From NCBI RefSeq assembly GCF_900240305.1, contig NZ_LT964854.1:930001-994000 (forward strand): a stretch of DNA of 64,000 bases, written 5' to 3'. Below the pieces are notes generated by a model, which searched no databases, was not told the DNA's origin, and was given only the letters and a program-made list of their open reading frames with translations. Position numbers and translations under genes: made by a program. How positions within the stretch are numbered: position 1 is the first letter of the stretch; each line of letters opens with the position of its first letter. Shown one piece after another: positions 1 to 8,634 of the stretch. Origin of the DNA: Ottowia massiliensis. Its GTDB lineage: Bacteria; Pseudomonadota; Gammaproteobacteria; Burkholderiales; Burkholderiaceae_C.

Positions 1-2194
1 GCAGCCCTTGCTGCTGGCGCTGACACATGGTCAGCAGCGCCTGCTCCAGATGGCGCGTCAAGCGCGCGGTGTCAAACAGCGCGCTGGCGCGGCCCTGCTG
101 GTTCAGGCGCTGGCGCAAGGCGGCCAGCTCCTGCGCATGCGTGGCCAGGCGCAAGGCCAGGGCCTCGTATTCATCGGCCGTTTGCGTGACGAGTTCGGGC
201 AGGCCCACGGCGTGCAGCAGGCTGGCGGCCATGCGGCCCGCGAAGCTGCGGCCCGTTTGCGTGAGCACGGGCAGGCCGGCCCAAAGCGCGTCGCTGGCGG
301 TGGTGCCGGCGTTAAAGGGCAGGGTGTCCAAGAACAAATCGGCCAGGCGGTAGCGGGCCAGGTAGTCGCCGTAGGCGCAGCGCTCGGCAAAGACCAGCCG
401 CCCGCCGTCGATGCCGCGCCGCGCGGCCTGCGCGCGCAAATTGGCCCAAACGTGCTCGCCGTCATTGACGAGCCAGAGCACGCTGCCGGGCACGCGGTGC
501 AGCAGGTGCATCCAGATATCGAACATGCCCGGCAGCACTTTGTAGGTGTTGTTGTGGCAGCAAAAGACAAAGCCGCTTTCGGGCAAGCCCTGGCTGGCGC
601 GCGTGGGCACGGCGGGGCTGATGGCGCGCTGGCTGTCGTTGGGCTGGAAGGTGTCGGGCAGGCGCACGATGCATTCGCTGAATTCGCCTTCGCTGCCGGG
701 CGGGGCCACGTGGCGGTCGGCCAGGATGTAGTCGATTTCGTCCATGCCGCTGGTGCCAGGAAAGCCCAGCCAAGTCACTTGCAGCGGTGCGGGGCGCAGC
801 AGCGGCACGCCCGCCTGGCCGTCGCCCGTGGCGCCCATGAGGTCGATCAGCACATCCAGCCGTAGCGCGCGAATGCGGCTGGCGGCTTCTTCGGGCGTGC
901 AGCGGCCCAGGGCGATGGATTCGTCAAAGGCGGCCAGCACGCGCCGGCGCATGGGCGTGTCAGATACGGCTTTGGCGCAGGCGTCGATGCCGATGACGCG
1001 AAAGGCGCTGCGATCGTGCGCCTCGAACACGCCCACCAGCAGGTAGGAAACGGCGTGATCGCGCAAGTCGCCCGAGAGGTAGCCCACCCGCAAGGGGCGG
1101 CCAGCGGCGGGCGCGGGCACGGGTTCGGGCGGTTTGGGGCGCGCGGGCAGCGGACGGGGCAGCTTGGCGCGCTCGGCCGCCATGCAGGCGCGCGCGCTGC
1201 GCAGCAAATCGGCGCCCGTGGCGCCCGGATGCGCCAGCATGGGAAAAGCCATGCTGTAGGCGTTGTGCTCATCCAGCTGCGCCAGAACGCGCGCCCAAAG
1301 CGCGGGCAGATCGTCCCAGCGGGCCTGCTTTTGCCTGTAGCGCATCAGCTCCGCCAGAAAGGGCGGCTTGTCATCCAGCGCCACGCCTTTTTCCAGACAG
1401 TCCAGCGCCTGTTCGTCTTCGCCCAGCTTGAACAGCGCGCGCGAGCGGCCCACCCACGCGTCCGCGTTGCCCGGATCGCACTGGCAAGCCTGTTCGTAGC
1501 TGGCGGCGGCGGGCTGCGGCTGATCCAGCGCCATTTCGGCATTGCCACGGCTGACCCACAGGCCGCTGTGCCGTGGCGCCACGGCCAGGCCGCGCCGGGC
1601 ACAGGCCAGGGCGTTCTCGAACTGCCGCCCGTCTTCCAGCGCCGCCGCCAGCGCGTGTCAGTGAAGGGCGTCGGCAGGCGCCAGCCGCGCGGCCTGTTGC
1701 AGGCTTTGCACCGCCTCGGGCAGACGCCGCAAATCGCGCAGCGTATTGCCGCGCAGCAGCCAGGCGGCAGGCTGCGCCGGATTGAGCGAGAGGGCGCGGT
1801 CGGCGCTGGCCAGCGCTTCCTCCAGCCGCTGGGCGGCATGCAGCGCGCGGCCCCGGTCGCACCACAGGGCGGCATCCGCCGGAGCCAGCGCCACGGCGGC
1901 GTCAAAGTGGCTGATGGCCTGCTGCACGCGCCCCTGCTGGCTACAGGCCACGCCCAGCATGGCCCAGGTGCGGGCGTCTTGCCCGTTGAGCGCGGCCGAT
2001 TACTCCAGGGCGCTGGTTGCGTCGGGCCACTGCGCGGCCATCAGACGCGTCAGGCCCAGCATCTGCCAAGCCAGCGCGTCGCCCGGTTGCGTTTGCAGAT
2101 GCTGGCGCAGCAGCTGCGCGGCCTGCGGCAGGCGGCCCTGGCTGGCCAGGCGCGAAGCTTCCTGCAGGGCGGCGGCGCTTGCGGGCTTATTCAT
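1..2194 (-). pseudogene. TPR / SPINDLY-family O-GlcNAc transferase, interrupted by two nonsense codons, runs off window
   Basis: On the minus strand one frame from 2194 to the window edge reads as N-terminal TPR repeats (for example LGVACSQQGRVQQAISHFDA) followed by a catalytic half of the SPINDLY/O-GlcNAc transferase type (VGYLSGDLRDHAVSYLLVG, then LDTLPFNAGTTASDALWAGL and PVLTQTGRSFAGRMAASLL). In characterised members this family moves GlcNAc or fucose from a nucleotide sugar to Ser/Thr of proteins. Two in-frame stops break it: TAA at 2002-2000 and TGA at 1660-1658. Each is one transition away from a sense codon (CAA or TGG), and I could follow the frame on both sides without a shift. The start overlaps the end of the FHA gene by 8 bp, so it was built to be co-translated with it. 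It may be a recent pseudogene or carry two base-call errors; the draft assembly makes both possible. The C terminus is outside the window. Confidence 0.8.
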
Positions 2195-3272
2195 CCAGCT
2201 CGCTGTCTTCGTGCTCGTCCTGCTCGGTCACGCGCCCGGCCAGGGCGGGCCTGAGCGCCTGCGCGCCCGTCAGGAAGTCATCCAGCGGCTGCGCGGGAGC
2301 CAGCCGCCAGGAAGGCGGATACAGGTGCGACAGATAGAGCGTGCCCTGCCCCAGCCGCTTGTGCGACTGCCACTGCAAGCCCAGTTGGAGGCCCAGGGCC
2401 GCCAGCAGCAGGCAGGCCATGCCGCCCGCCAGCAGGCGGCGCGACAGCGGCGTAGCCGCGCACAGGTGCCGCCACACAGTGGCCGCCAGCACGGCATAAG
2501 CCAGGCTGCGGTCAAAGCGCGCCAGCGCAGGCCATGAAAAGGCAAAGGCGCCTGCGTGCAGCGCAGCCCCGATGCCGCCAAAAGCCAGCAGCCCCAGAGC
2601 CGCAATGCGCAGATGGCGGCCAAACATGGCAAAGCCCGCGAAGAGCTTGCTGGCCATCATCCACAGCAGCACCCACGCCAGCAGCGGCAGAAAGACGCCC
2701 AGGCTTTCCGACAGGATGCGGCCCGCGACATTGCCCGCCGTGTTCATGCGCAGCAGCGTTTCAACCGCCACCCAGCCCAGCAGCGCGGCCACGGCCAGCA
2801 CCGTGACAGCCAGGCCCCGCCGCGATGCGGGCCGCCAGGGCTGGGGCGGGGGCGGCTCGGCGCTGGCCAGCCGCAGCATGAGCTGGGTGCGGCCCACGGC
2901 CAGCGCCGCGCCCGGCTCCCAGATGAAGGACTGCCCGCCGCGCATGTGGCGGCGGCCCAGCCAGACGCCATTGACGCGGTCTAGCACCCGCACATGCACG
3001 CGGCCCGCCTCATCCACGCCCAGGCGCAGATGTTCGGCAGCCAGCGCCGGATCGGTCAGCACGGCATCGGCATGGACGGCGCGGCCCAGCGTGCAGGGCC
3101 AGCGCATGATGGGCACAGCCTGCGCCAGATGGCGGCCGCGCTCGCTGACTTCCAGCACGGCCAGCGCGCGGGCGGCTGGCGCGGCCCGGGGCGGCAGCGG
3201 CGGCTGGCCGGGCGATGTGTCCTGCGGCAGATCGCGCGACAGAACGGGTTCCACAGGCGCGGCGGCGGTCAT
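2187..3272 (-). CDS. FHA-domain integral membrane protein
   Basis: A 361-residue protein. After a Pro/Ala-rich N terminus, residues about 60-135 look like a forkhead-associated domain: the pattern LGRAVHADAVLTDP, then AEHLRL, then DRVNGVWLGRR matches the GR...H...NG layout of FHA domains, which bind phosphothreonine peptides. The usual Ser before the conserved His is Ala here, so the match is degenerate. From about residue 150 there are around five hydrophobic segments (for example VTVLAVAALLGWVAV and FLPLLAWVLLWMMA), so it should sit in the inner membrane. The tail is acidic (EQDEHEDSELDE). It overlaps the upstream protease gene by 4 bp (ATGA) and the downstream SPINDLY gene by 8 bp, implying one operon. 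Its partner and role are not known to me. No kinase gene lies in the visible part of the operon. Confidence 0.75.
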   Translation of the reverse strand: MTAAAPVEPVLSRDLPQDTSPGQPPLPPRAAPAARALAVLEVSERGRHLAQAVPIMRWPCTLGRAVHADAVLTDPALAAEHLRLGVDEAGRVHVRVLDRVNGVWLGRRHMRGGQSFIWEPGAALAVGRTQLMLRLASAEPPPPQPWRPASRRGLAVTVLAVAALLGWVAVETLLRMNTAGNVAGRILSESLGVFLPLLAWVLLWMMASKLFAGFAMFGRHLRIAALGLLAFGGIGAALHAGAFAFSWPALARFDRSLAYAVLAATVWRHLCAATPLSRRLLAGGMACLLLAALGLQLGLQWQSHKRLGQGTLYLSHLYPPSWRLAPAQPLDDFLTGAQALRPALAGRVTEQDEHEDSELDE

Positions 3273-4825
3273 GGCGCGGCCCCCTCTTGCGCGCTGGCCT
3301 GGGCATCGGCCTGCCAGGCAAAGCCATCCAGAAAGTGGCGCGACAGCAGCAAGGCGTTGTCAAAGGACAGGCCGGCGGCATCCATGCGCCCCAGCACGCT
3401 GCTTTTGGGCTGATTGACGCTGGCAACCAGCACGGTGAGGTCATACAGCCCCGTCAGCTTGCGGTAGGCGCGCATGCACAGCACCACGCGGGCGGGCATG
3501 CCCTTGAGCTGAACGAAGTCCTGCCGGCATTCGGCCGCGCTGCGGCGGGCGTCGCCGTTTTGCGGCAGCGGTTCATTGGCGAAGCTGGCCGAATACTGAT
3601 AGGCGAAGGCCAGCTCGCGTATGCGCGGCGCGTCGTACGCCTCGTAGCGCAGCTGGATGCCGCCCACCTCTCCGGTATCGCCCGTGAACACGCTGCTGTC
3701 TATGCGGCATTCGCTGCGCTCGTACGTGAACAGGGCGCGCGGTTCGTGCTCCTGCCCATTGCCCCAGCAGCGCGACAGGCTTTCGGCGGGCAGCGGCACG
3801 GTGTAGCGGCCGTAGCGCTCACTGCGCGCCGTGGAGGCCATGAGGCGCTCCATCAGCGTCTGCTGGTGCTCCAGCAGCTGGCGCGCCATCTCCTCATGGG
3901 CCGCGCCCTGCATGGGAGCGGCCTGGCGCGCCTTGTCCAGCAAGGCGCGCGCGAACCCGGCGGGCACGAGAAAGCTCACCTGCTCGGCGTCCAGCCGCTT
4001 GGCCACGTTCACGCCAATCACGCGGCCGCGCGCGTCCAGCGCCGGGCCGCCGCTCATGCCAGGGTTGAGCGCGCCGCCAAAGAAGATGCGCGGATAAAAG
4101 CTGCGCTGCACCAGCCCGTTGTAATTGCCCTCGGTGATGGCAAAACCCACATCCAGCGGGTTGCCCAGCGAATAGATGCGTTCGCCCTGCTCCAGCGGCT
4201 CGCCTTGCGGACGCAGCTGCAAGGCAGGCACGGGGTCGGCGGGCGGCTGCACGGGGCGCAGCACGGCCAGATCGTGCAGCACATCAAAAGCCAGCAAGGC
4301 CACTTCGGCTTCCTGGCCATTCACGTTCACGCTCACGCCCCGGTGGCTGTCCGGCTCCAGCGCCAGATCGCTGATGACGTGGAAATTGGTCAGGATCAGC
4401 CCCGACGCATCCACATACGAGCCGGAGCCAATGCTGCTTTGCGTGCGGGTGGCGCGCCGCAGCGTGCGGATTTGCACCAGCTTGTCGCGCGCGGCGCGGT
4501 AAATCTGCTGCGCGTCGGGCGAAGGCGGCTGCAAAACGCCTGGCGGCTGGCTGGCGCTCTCCTGCGCTTGCGGCGCGCCTGATTCGCCTGGCTGCGGCTG
4601 CGCGGCAATGGGTGCGAAGCGAACGGGCGCTTCTTCGCCCTCGTCCAGAGCTGCTGGCAAAGCCTGTTGCGGCTCCGGCGGCGCTTCTGCCTGAAAGGAC
4701 TCCTGATGCGCCGCCTGCGGCTCAGGCGCGGGCTGCGCCAGCGCCACGCCAGCCAGCAGCCCTGCCGCCGCGCCCGCGCACCAGCGGCGCAGACAGCGCG
4801 AGAAAGTGTGTGTGAATGTGAACAT
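3269..4825 (-). CDS. Secreted trypsin-like (S1C/DegP-type) serine protease
   Basis: I start the gene at 4825, giving 518 residues, because this Met is followed by a basic then hydrophobic stretch ending LAGVALAQPA, a good Sec signal peptide; the frame stays open 24 codons further upstream. After a Pro/Gln/Glu-rich spacer comes a chymotrypsin-fold protease with a visible triad: His149 in TNFHVISD, Asp185 in HDLAVLRP and Ser258 in NPGMSGGPA. No PDZ domain is evident; the C-terminal 230 residues are unassigned and contain several Cys. It probably acts in the periplasm, or anchored outside the membrane, as a quality-control or processing protease. It is the first gene of an operon with the FHA membrane protein (ATGA overlap) and the broken SPINDLY transferase. 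No clear Shine-Dalgarno is seen before 4825. Confidence 0.82.
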   Translation of the reverse strand: MFTFTHTFSRCLRRWCAGAAAGLLAGVALAQPAPEPQAAHQESFQAEAPPEPQQALPAALDEGEEAPVRFAPIAAQPQPGESGAPQAQESASQPPGVLQPPSPDAQQIYRAARDKLVQIRTLRRATRTQSSIGSGSYVDASGLILTNFHVISDLALEPDSHRGVSVNVNGQEAEVALLAFDVLHDLAVLRPVQPPADPVPALQLRPQGEPLEQGERIYSLGNPLDVGFAITEGNYNGLVQRSFYPRIFFGGALNPGMSGGPALDARGRVIGVNVAKRLDAEQVSFLVPAGFARALLDKARQAAPMQGAAHEEMARQLLEHQQTLMERLMASTARSERYGRYTVPLPAESLSRCWGNGQEHEPRALFTYERSECRIDSSVFTGDTGEVGGIQLRYEAYDAPRIRELAFAYQYSASFANEPLPQNGDARRSAAECRQDFVQLKGMPARVVLCMRAYRKLTGLYDLTVLVASVNQPKSSVLGRMDAAGLSFDNALLLSRHFLDGFAWQADAQASAQEGAAP

Positions 4826-4936
4826 GACAATGGCGCGCGATTGTGGCACGGCGCTTTCAGCGCTCAAGACCGTTCCAAGGCGCTTGCAGGCATTCAAAAG
4901 ATTCAGCGTTGCCCTTCATGGACCCAATGACCATGA

Positions 4937-4960
4937 AAAAGCCCGCCGACGCGGGCTTTT
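4937..4960 (-). terminator. Rho-independent terminator downstream of ahpF
   Basis: A perfect inverted repeat, AAAAGCCCGC then CGAC then GCGGGCTTTT, lies 22 bp past the ahpF stop codon. Read on the minus strand it ends in a short U run, so it should end ahpF transcription. It is symmetrical and could act both ways. Confidence 0.8.
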
Positions 4961-4981
4961 GCGCTTGCCTTTGGCAGGCTC

Positions 4982-6553
4982 TCACTGTGCCGCAGGGGTG
5001 CGGATGAGGTAGTCAAACGCGCCCAGGGCGGCTTTGGCGCCTTCGCCGGCGGAGACGACGATTTGCTTGTAGGGCACGGTGGTGCAGTCGCCCGCTGCGA
5101 AGATGCCGGGCGCGCTGGTGGCGCCTTTGGCGTCGATGACGATTTCGCCCATCGGGTTGCGCTGCACCACGCTGCCCAGCCATTCGGTGTTGGGCGCCAG
5201 GCCAATTTGCACGAACACGCCTTCCAGCGCCACGTGTTCGCTGGCGCCGCTGTCGCGGTTTTTGAAGCTCAGGCCGCTGACTTTGCCTTGGCTGCCAGTG
5301 ATTTCGGTGGTTTGCGCATGGGTGCGGATGGTGACGTTGGGCAGGCTTTTGAGTTTGCTGACCAGCACGGCGTCGGCTTTCAGGTCGGGGTTGTATTCGA
5401 GCACGGTGACGTGCCGCACCACGCCGGCCAGGTCAATGGCCGCTTCCACGCCGGAATTGCCGCCGCCGATGACGGCCACGTCTTTGCCCTTGAACAGCGG
5501 GCCGTCGCAGTGCGGGCAATAGGCGACGCCTTTGGTTTTGTATTCCTGCTCGCCGGGCACGTTCACGTTGCGCCAGCGCGCGCCGGTGGCCACGATGAGC
5601 GTGCGGCTTTGCAGCGTGCCGCCGTTTTCCAGCCGCACGGTGATCAGGCCGCCGGGCTGGGCGGCGGGAATGACTTCGGCCACGCGCTGGGCGCTGATGA
5701 GGTCTACCTCGTAATTGCGCACGTGCTGCTCCAGCTGCGCGGCCCAGGCGGGGCCGTTGGTTTCGGGCACGCCGGGGTAGTTGGCGATTTCCATCGTGTC
5801 GTTCACCTGGCCGCCAAAGCGTTCGGCCACCAGGCCGGTGCGGATGCCTTTGCGCGCGGCGTAAATGGCCGCCGTGGCGCCAGCGGGGCCGCCGCCAATC
5901 ACCAGCACGTCAAACGGCGCTTTGGACGAGAGCTTTCCGGCGTCGCGCGCGGCGGCGCCCGTGTCCACTTTTTGCAGGATTTCTTCCAGCGTCATGCGGC
6001 CGCTGGCGAAGAACTGGCCGTTCAGATAGACGGCGGGCACGCCCATGATTTCGCGCGCTTCGATTTCCTGGGGAAAGAGCGCGCCGTCAATCACCGTCAC
6101 GCGAATGCGCGGGTTGAAGATGGCCATGAGCGAGAGCGCCTGCACCACGTCGGGGCAGTTGTGGCACGACAGGCTCATGTAAACCTCGAAATTCAGGTCT
6201 TGCGCCGGCTCCAGCGCCTTGATTTGCGCCAGCGTGTCTTCGGCCACTTTGGGCGGGTGCCCGCCCGTCCACAGCAGCGCCAGCACCAGGCTGGTGAATT
6301 CGTGGCCGAGCGGAATGGCGGCAAAGCGCAGGTGCTGCTCGCCATCGGGCCGCGTGAGGGCGAAGGACGGGGCGCGCGTGTCCTGCCCGTCGGTGTGCAG
6401 CGTGACCTTGTCGCTCATGCCCGCCACTTGCTCCAGCAGCTCGCGCAATTCGGCGGATTTGGCGTCGCTGCCCAGCGTGGCCGTGAGGGTGAAGGGGCGG
6501 CGCAGCATGCCCATGTATTGCTGCAACTGGGCGGAGATGTCTTTGTCAAGCAT
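4982..6553 (-). CDS. ahpF: Alkyl hydroperoxide reductase subunit F
   Basis: A 523-residue flavoprotein that passes electrons from NAD(P)H through FAD and two disulfides to AhpC. The N-terminal thioredoxin-fold pair is present with its redox centre C130-HN-C133 (SLSCHNCPDV). The FAD-binding motif GGGPAGATAAIYAARKG follows at about residue 220, the thioredoxin-reductase-like CPHC centre (AYCPHCDGP) near 350, and the NAD(P)H motif GGGNSGVEAA just after. Length matches the family. It lies downstream of ahpC on the same strand with 262 bp between, holding a terminator-like hairpin and a divergent intergenic repeat, so it may have its own promoter or depend on read-through. Confidence 0.97.
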   Translation of the reverse strand: MLDKDISAQLQQYMGMLRRPFTLTATLGSDAKSAELRELLEQVAGMSDKVTLHTDGQDTRAPSFALTRPDGEQHLRFAAIPLGHEFTSLVLALLWTGGHPPKVAEDTLAQIKALEPAQDLNFEVYMSLSCHNCPDVVQALSLMAIFNPRIRVTVIDGALFPQEIEAREIMGVPAVYLNGQFFASGRMTLEEILQKVDTGAAARDAGKLSSKAPFDVLVIGGGPAGATAAIYAARKGIRTGLVAERFGGQVNDTMEIANYPGVPETNGPAWAAQLEQHVRNYEVDLISAQRVAEVIPAAQPGGLITVRLENGGTLQSRTLIVATGARWRNVNVPGEQEYKTKGVAYCPHCDGPLFKGKDVAVIGGGNSGVEAAIDLAGVVRHVTVLEYNPDLKADAVLVSKLKSLPNVTIRTHAQTTEITGSQGKVSGLSFKNRDSGASEHVALEGVFVQIGLAPNTEWLGSVVQRNPMGEIVIDAKGATSAPGIFAAGDCTTVPYKQIVVSAGEGAKAALGAFDYLIRTPAAQ

Positions 6554-6593
6554 GAAGATTCCTTTCGTATCCGATGGGACTGATGGGCGATGG

Positions 6594-6677
6594 ATATTCG
6601 CTCTTTATTTAATAGCTGCCTGCGCACGTTTCACGGAGACCACGGCCGTTTTCAGGCCCTCAAATTCGCTCCTGGAA
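6594..6677 (-). repeat. Divergent copy of the dispersed intergenic repeat (ahpF–ahpC spacer)
   Basis: The right end, CCCTCAAATTCGCTCCT, matches the right end of the clear copies at 49991 and 48225, and the left end has ATTCGCTCTTTATTTAATAGC. The centre is diverged and lacks the GTCCTAGT core. The AATAGCTGC segment is shared with the copy at 44464. It lies just upstream of ahpF. Confidence 0.55.
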
Positions 6678-6715
6678 AAGGAGCTTTGCACCGACTGCCG
6701 GAGAACAGCCAGGCG

Positions 6716-6776
6716 AAAAAAAACCGGACGGCCAGCGGGTCGCGCGCCCGCCTTGCCTGCCATCCGGCCCGGTTTG
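6716..6776 (-). terminator. Terminator-like hairpin after ahpC
   Basis: On the minus strand, AAACCGGGCCGGATGGC pairs imperfectly with GCCGTCCGGTTT across a GC-rich loop and is followed by a run of eight U. It begins about 40 bp past the ahpC stop, so it should reduce read-through into ahpF. Confidence 0.65.
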
Positions 6777-6815
6777 CATGAAGCGGCCCGAAGGCCGTGA
6801 GGCATCAGCAGCGGT

Positions 6816-7379
6816 TCAGATTTTTCCGACCAGCTCCAGCGAAGGCTTGAGCGTTTGCTCGCCTTCCTTCCACTTGGCGGGGCAGACTTCGCCGGGGTGC
6901 GCGGCCACGTATTGGGCAGCCTTGACTTTGCGCAGCAAATCGCCCGCATCGCGGCCGATGCCTTCGGCGGTGATTTCCACGGCCTGAATCACGCCTTGCG
7001 GATCAACGATGAAGGTGCCGCGATCGGCCAGGCCCTGGTCTTCGCGCATGTTTTCAAAGTTGCGCGTGATCGTGCCCGTGGGGTCGCCAATCATGGTGTA
7101 TTTGATCTTGCCGATGGTCTCGGACGCGTCGGCCCAGGCCTTGTGCACGAAGTGCGTGTCGGTGGAAACGGAGTAAATCTCCACGCCCAGCTTCTGGAAT
7201 TCGGCGTAGTGGTCGGCCACGTCGCCCAGCTCGGTGGGGCACACGAAGGTGAAATCGGCCGGGTAGAAGAAGAACACGGCCCACTTGCCTTTGACATCGG
7301 CTTCGGTCAGCTCGATGAACTGGCCGTTTTTGTAGGCGCTGGCCTTGAAGGGCTTGATTTCGGTGTTGAGTACGGACAT
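6816..7379 (-). CDS. ahpC: Alkyl hydroperoxide reductase subunit C (2-Cys peroxiredoxin)
   Basis: A 187-residue typical 2-Cys peroxiredoxin that reduces hydrogen peroxide and organic peroxides in the cytoplasm and is recharged by AhpF. The peroxidatic Cys47 is in FTFVCPTE and the resolving Cys is near residue 166 in GEVCPAKW. The start at 7379 is preceded by AGGAG at the right spacing; the open frame upstream of it has no such support. It is the promoter-proximal gene of the ahpC–ahpF pair. The A+T-rich upstream region carries ATAG half-sites that could be an OxyR target, as is known for ahpC in many proteobacteria. Confidence 0.97.
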   Translation of the reverse strand: MSVLNTEIKPFKASAYKNGQFIELTEADVKGKWAVFFFYPADFTFVCPTELGDVADHYAEFQKLGVEIYSVSTDTHFVHKAWADASETIGKIKYTMIGDPTGTITRNFENMREDQGLADRGTFIVDPQGVIQAVEITAEGIGRDAGDLLRKVKAAQYVAAHPGEVCPAKWKEGEQTLKPSLELVGKI

Positions 7380-7475
7380 GAGAGGCTCCTTGAGTTGAGA
7401 GGTTGAGATGGACGCCTGCGAACAGGTTCTGAAAAGCGCGCCTGGCTGGGCGACGGGCTGAATTATCAAGGCAAA

Positions 7476-7510
7476 CTATCAACTATTCCAATTCATTCTG
7501 CCTAATCTAT
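7476..7510 (-). promoter_or_regulatory. Possible OxyR-type half-sites upstream of ahpC
   Basis: In the A+T-rich leader of ahpC the plus strand has CTAT at 7476, 7483 and 7507 (ATAG on the coding strand). OxyR sites consist of ATAG/CTAT half-sites in four consecutive grooves. The spacing here does not fit the full consensus, so this is only a candidate, suggested mainly by the gene it precedes. Confidence 0.3.
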
Positions 7511-7572
7511 TGTTAGGCGGGAGCTATCTGCTGCGGTGAGGCGCGCCTTTGGGCTGATTGCTCCGACGAGCC

Positions 7573-7655
7573 ACATCAAAAACAGGAGCAAATGAAAAGC
7601 GCCTGGAATGCCTATCTGCGCAGAATTCACTAGGACATGGCGCTATTAATGTGGG
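7573..7655 (+). repeat. Dispersed intergenic repeat, plus orientation
   Basis: Begins CATCAAAAACAGGAGCAAAT and holds the core TTCACTAGGACATGGCGCTAT, ending GTGGGAGCAAAATA. It lies between ahpC and the cytochrome c gene. The 7380-7816 stretch otherwise holds only the ahpC promoter region and no convincing gene. Confidence 0.85.
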
Positions 7656-7816
7656 AGCAAAATACTCCAGTGCTTCGCCAACTTCGATCCGCCTTGAAGC
7701 AAAGGGATTCCAATTGAAGTGAACGCGAAGCGCGGGCGCGCTTGTTCCCGCGTTCTTGCCTTGGCAAGGCCCGTCCTGCGCTGTCTGCGTTTGCTGGCAG
7801 ACCGGCGAGCAAGTCC

Positions 7817-8308
7817 TTATTCGCCTTGTTGGGCTGCGGGGGCGGCAGGCTCTTCAAACTGGGCGCCAGCGGCATTGGCCATATAGGCAACGGCGCGGGC
7901 CACCTCCAGCTCGGTCGCAGAACCGCCCGCCTGGGCAGGCATGGCACCTTTGCCGTGGACGGCCGCGCTGACCAGCGCGTCAAAGCCCTGCGAGATGCGC
8001 GGCGCCCACTCGCTGCCATTTTCAAATCTGGGTGCGCCAGAAACGCCTGCGGCATGACAGGCGGCGCACTGCGCCTTGAAAACGGCTTCGCCCGCGCGCG
8101 GCTCACGCGGGCCTTTGGCGGCCTGCGCAAACCGGATGCTGCCCACCTTTTGAATGCGCCGGGCCATATCCAGCTCTTGCGTAGCACTGGGCAAAGACTT
8201 GCCATAGTCAGCGGGTGAAGGCAACAGCCAAGCCAAGGCAATGAGGGCCAGCAGGGCGGCCGCAGAGGCGGCAATGATGGGGGCGGAGGATTTGGATGTG
8301 TCGCTCAT
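7817..8308 (-). CDS. Membrane-anchored class I cytochrome c (c5-like)
   Basis: A 163-residue protein with an N-terminal hydrophobic anchor (residues about 11-30, rich in Ala/Leu/Ile) and one haem-attachment motif, C81-AAC-H85 (QCAACHAAG). Met123 in GKGAMPAQ is the likely second axial ligand. The layout matches cytochrome c5/CycB-type electron carriers that face the periplasm. The Ala/Pro-rich tail is not part of the fold. Start 8308 is chosen because it gives a normal anchor; the frame is open further upstream. It is transcribed away from ispE and no partner oxidase gene lies beside it, so its electron donor and acceptor cannot be told from context. Confidence 0.88.
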   Translation of the reverse strand: MSDTSKSSAPIIAASAAALLALIALAWLLPSPADYGKSLPSATQELDMARRIQKVGSIRFAQAAKGPREPRAGEAVFKAQCAACHAAGVSGAPRFENGSEWAPRISQGFDALVSAAVHGKGAMPAQAGGSATELEVARAVAYMANAAGAQFEEPAAPAAQQGE

Positions 8309-8634
8309 GGCGTGTGGTGTCCGGGCAGCGCATCGGAGGTGAACGGCCTGACGGCAATTGCTCCAGAAAGCGTGCGGGCCGAGCCACTCTTTCTTGTTGC
8401 GGTTCAAGCGGAGCCGCGAAATTTATAGATCCGCCCGCACTCCATGTTCGCCATGCCGAATGCCCGAGCGCAGCGCTGGGGAAAAGAGCCGCGCGGACAA
8501 CAATGCGGCGCCATCGAAGCCGCGAGGCTTATTGCCCGCCGATCAATACGCTTTTTTGCCATTGGCCGGGCCGGAGGAAATTTGATCGGTCTTTGCCCCT
8601 GCGGTATTTTTCATGCCAGAACTCCCTCGCTGCC
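8309..8634. other. Divergent intergenic region, cytochrome c / ispE
   Basis: 326 bp between two divergent genes; it should hold both promoters. I see no gene, repeat or clear hairpin. lolB, often found just before ispE in betaproteobacteria, is not here. Confidence 0.6.
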
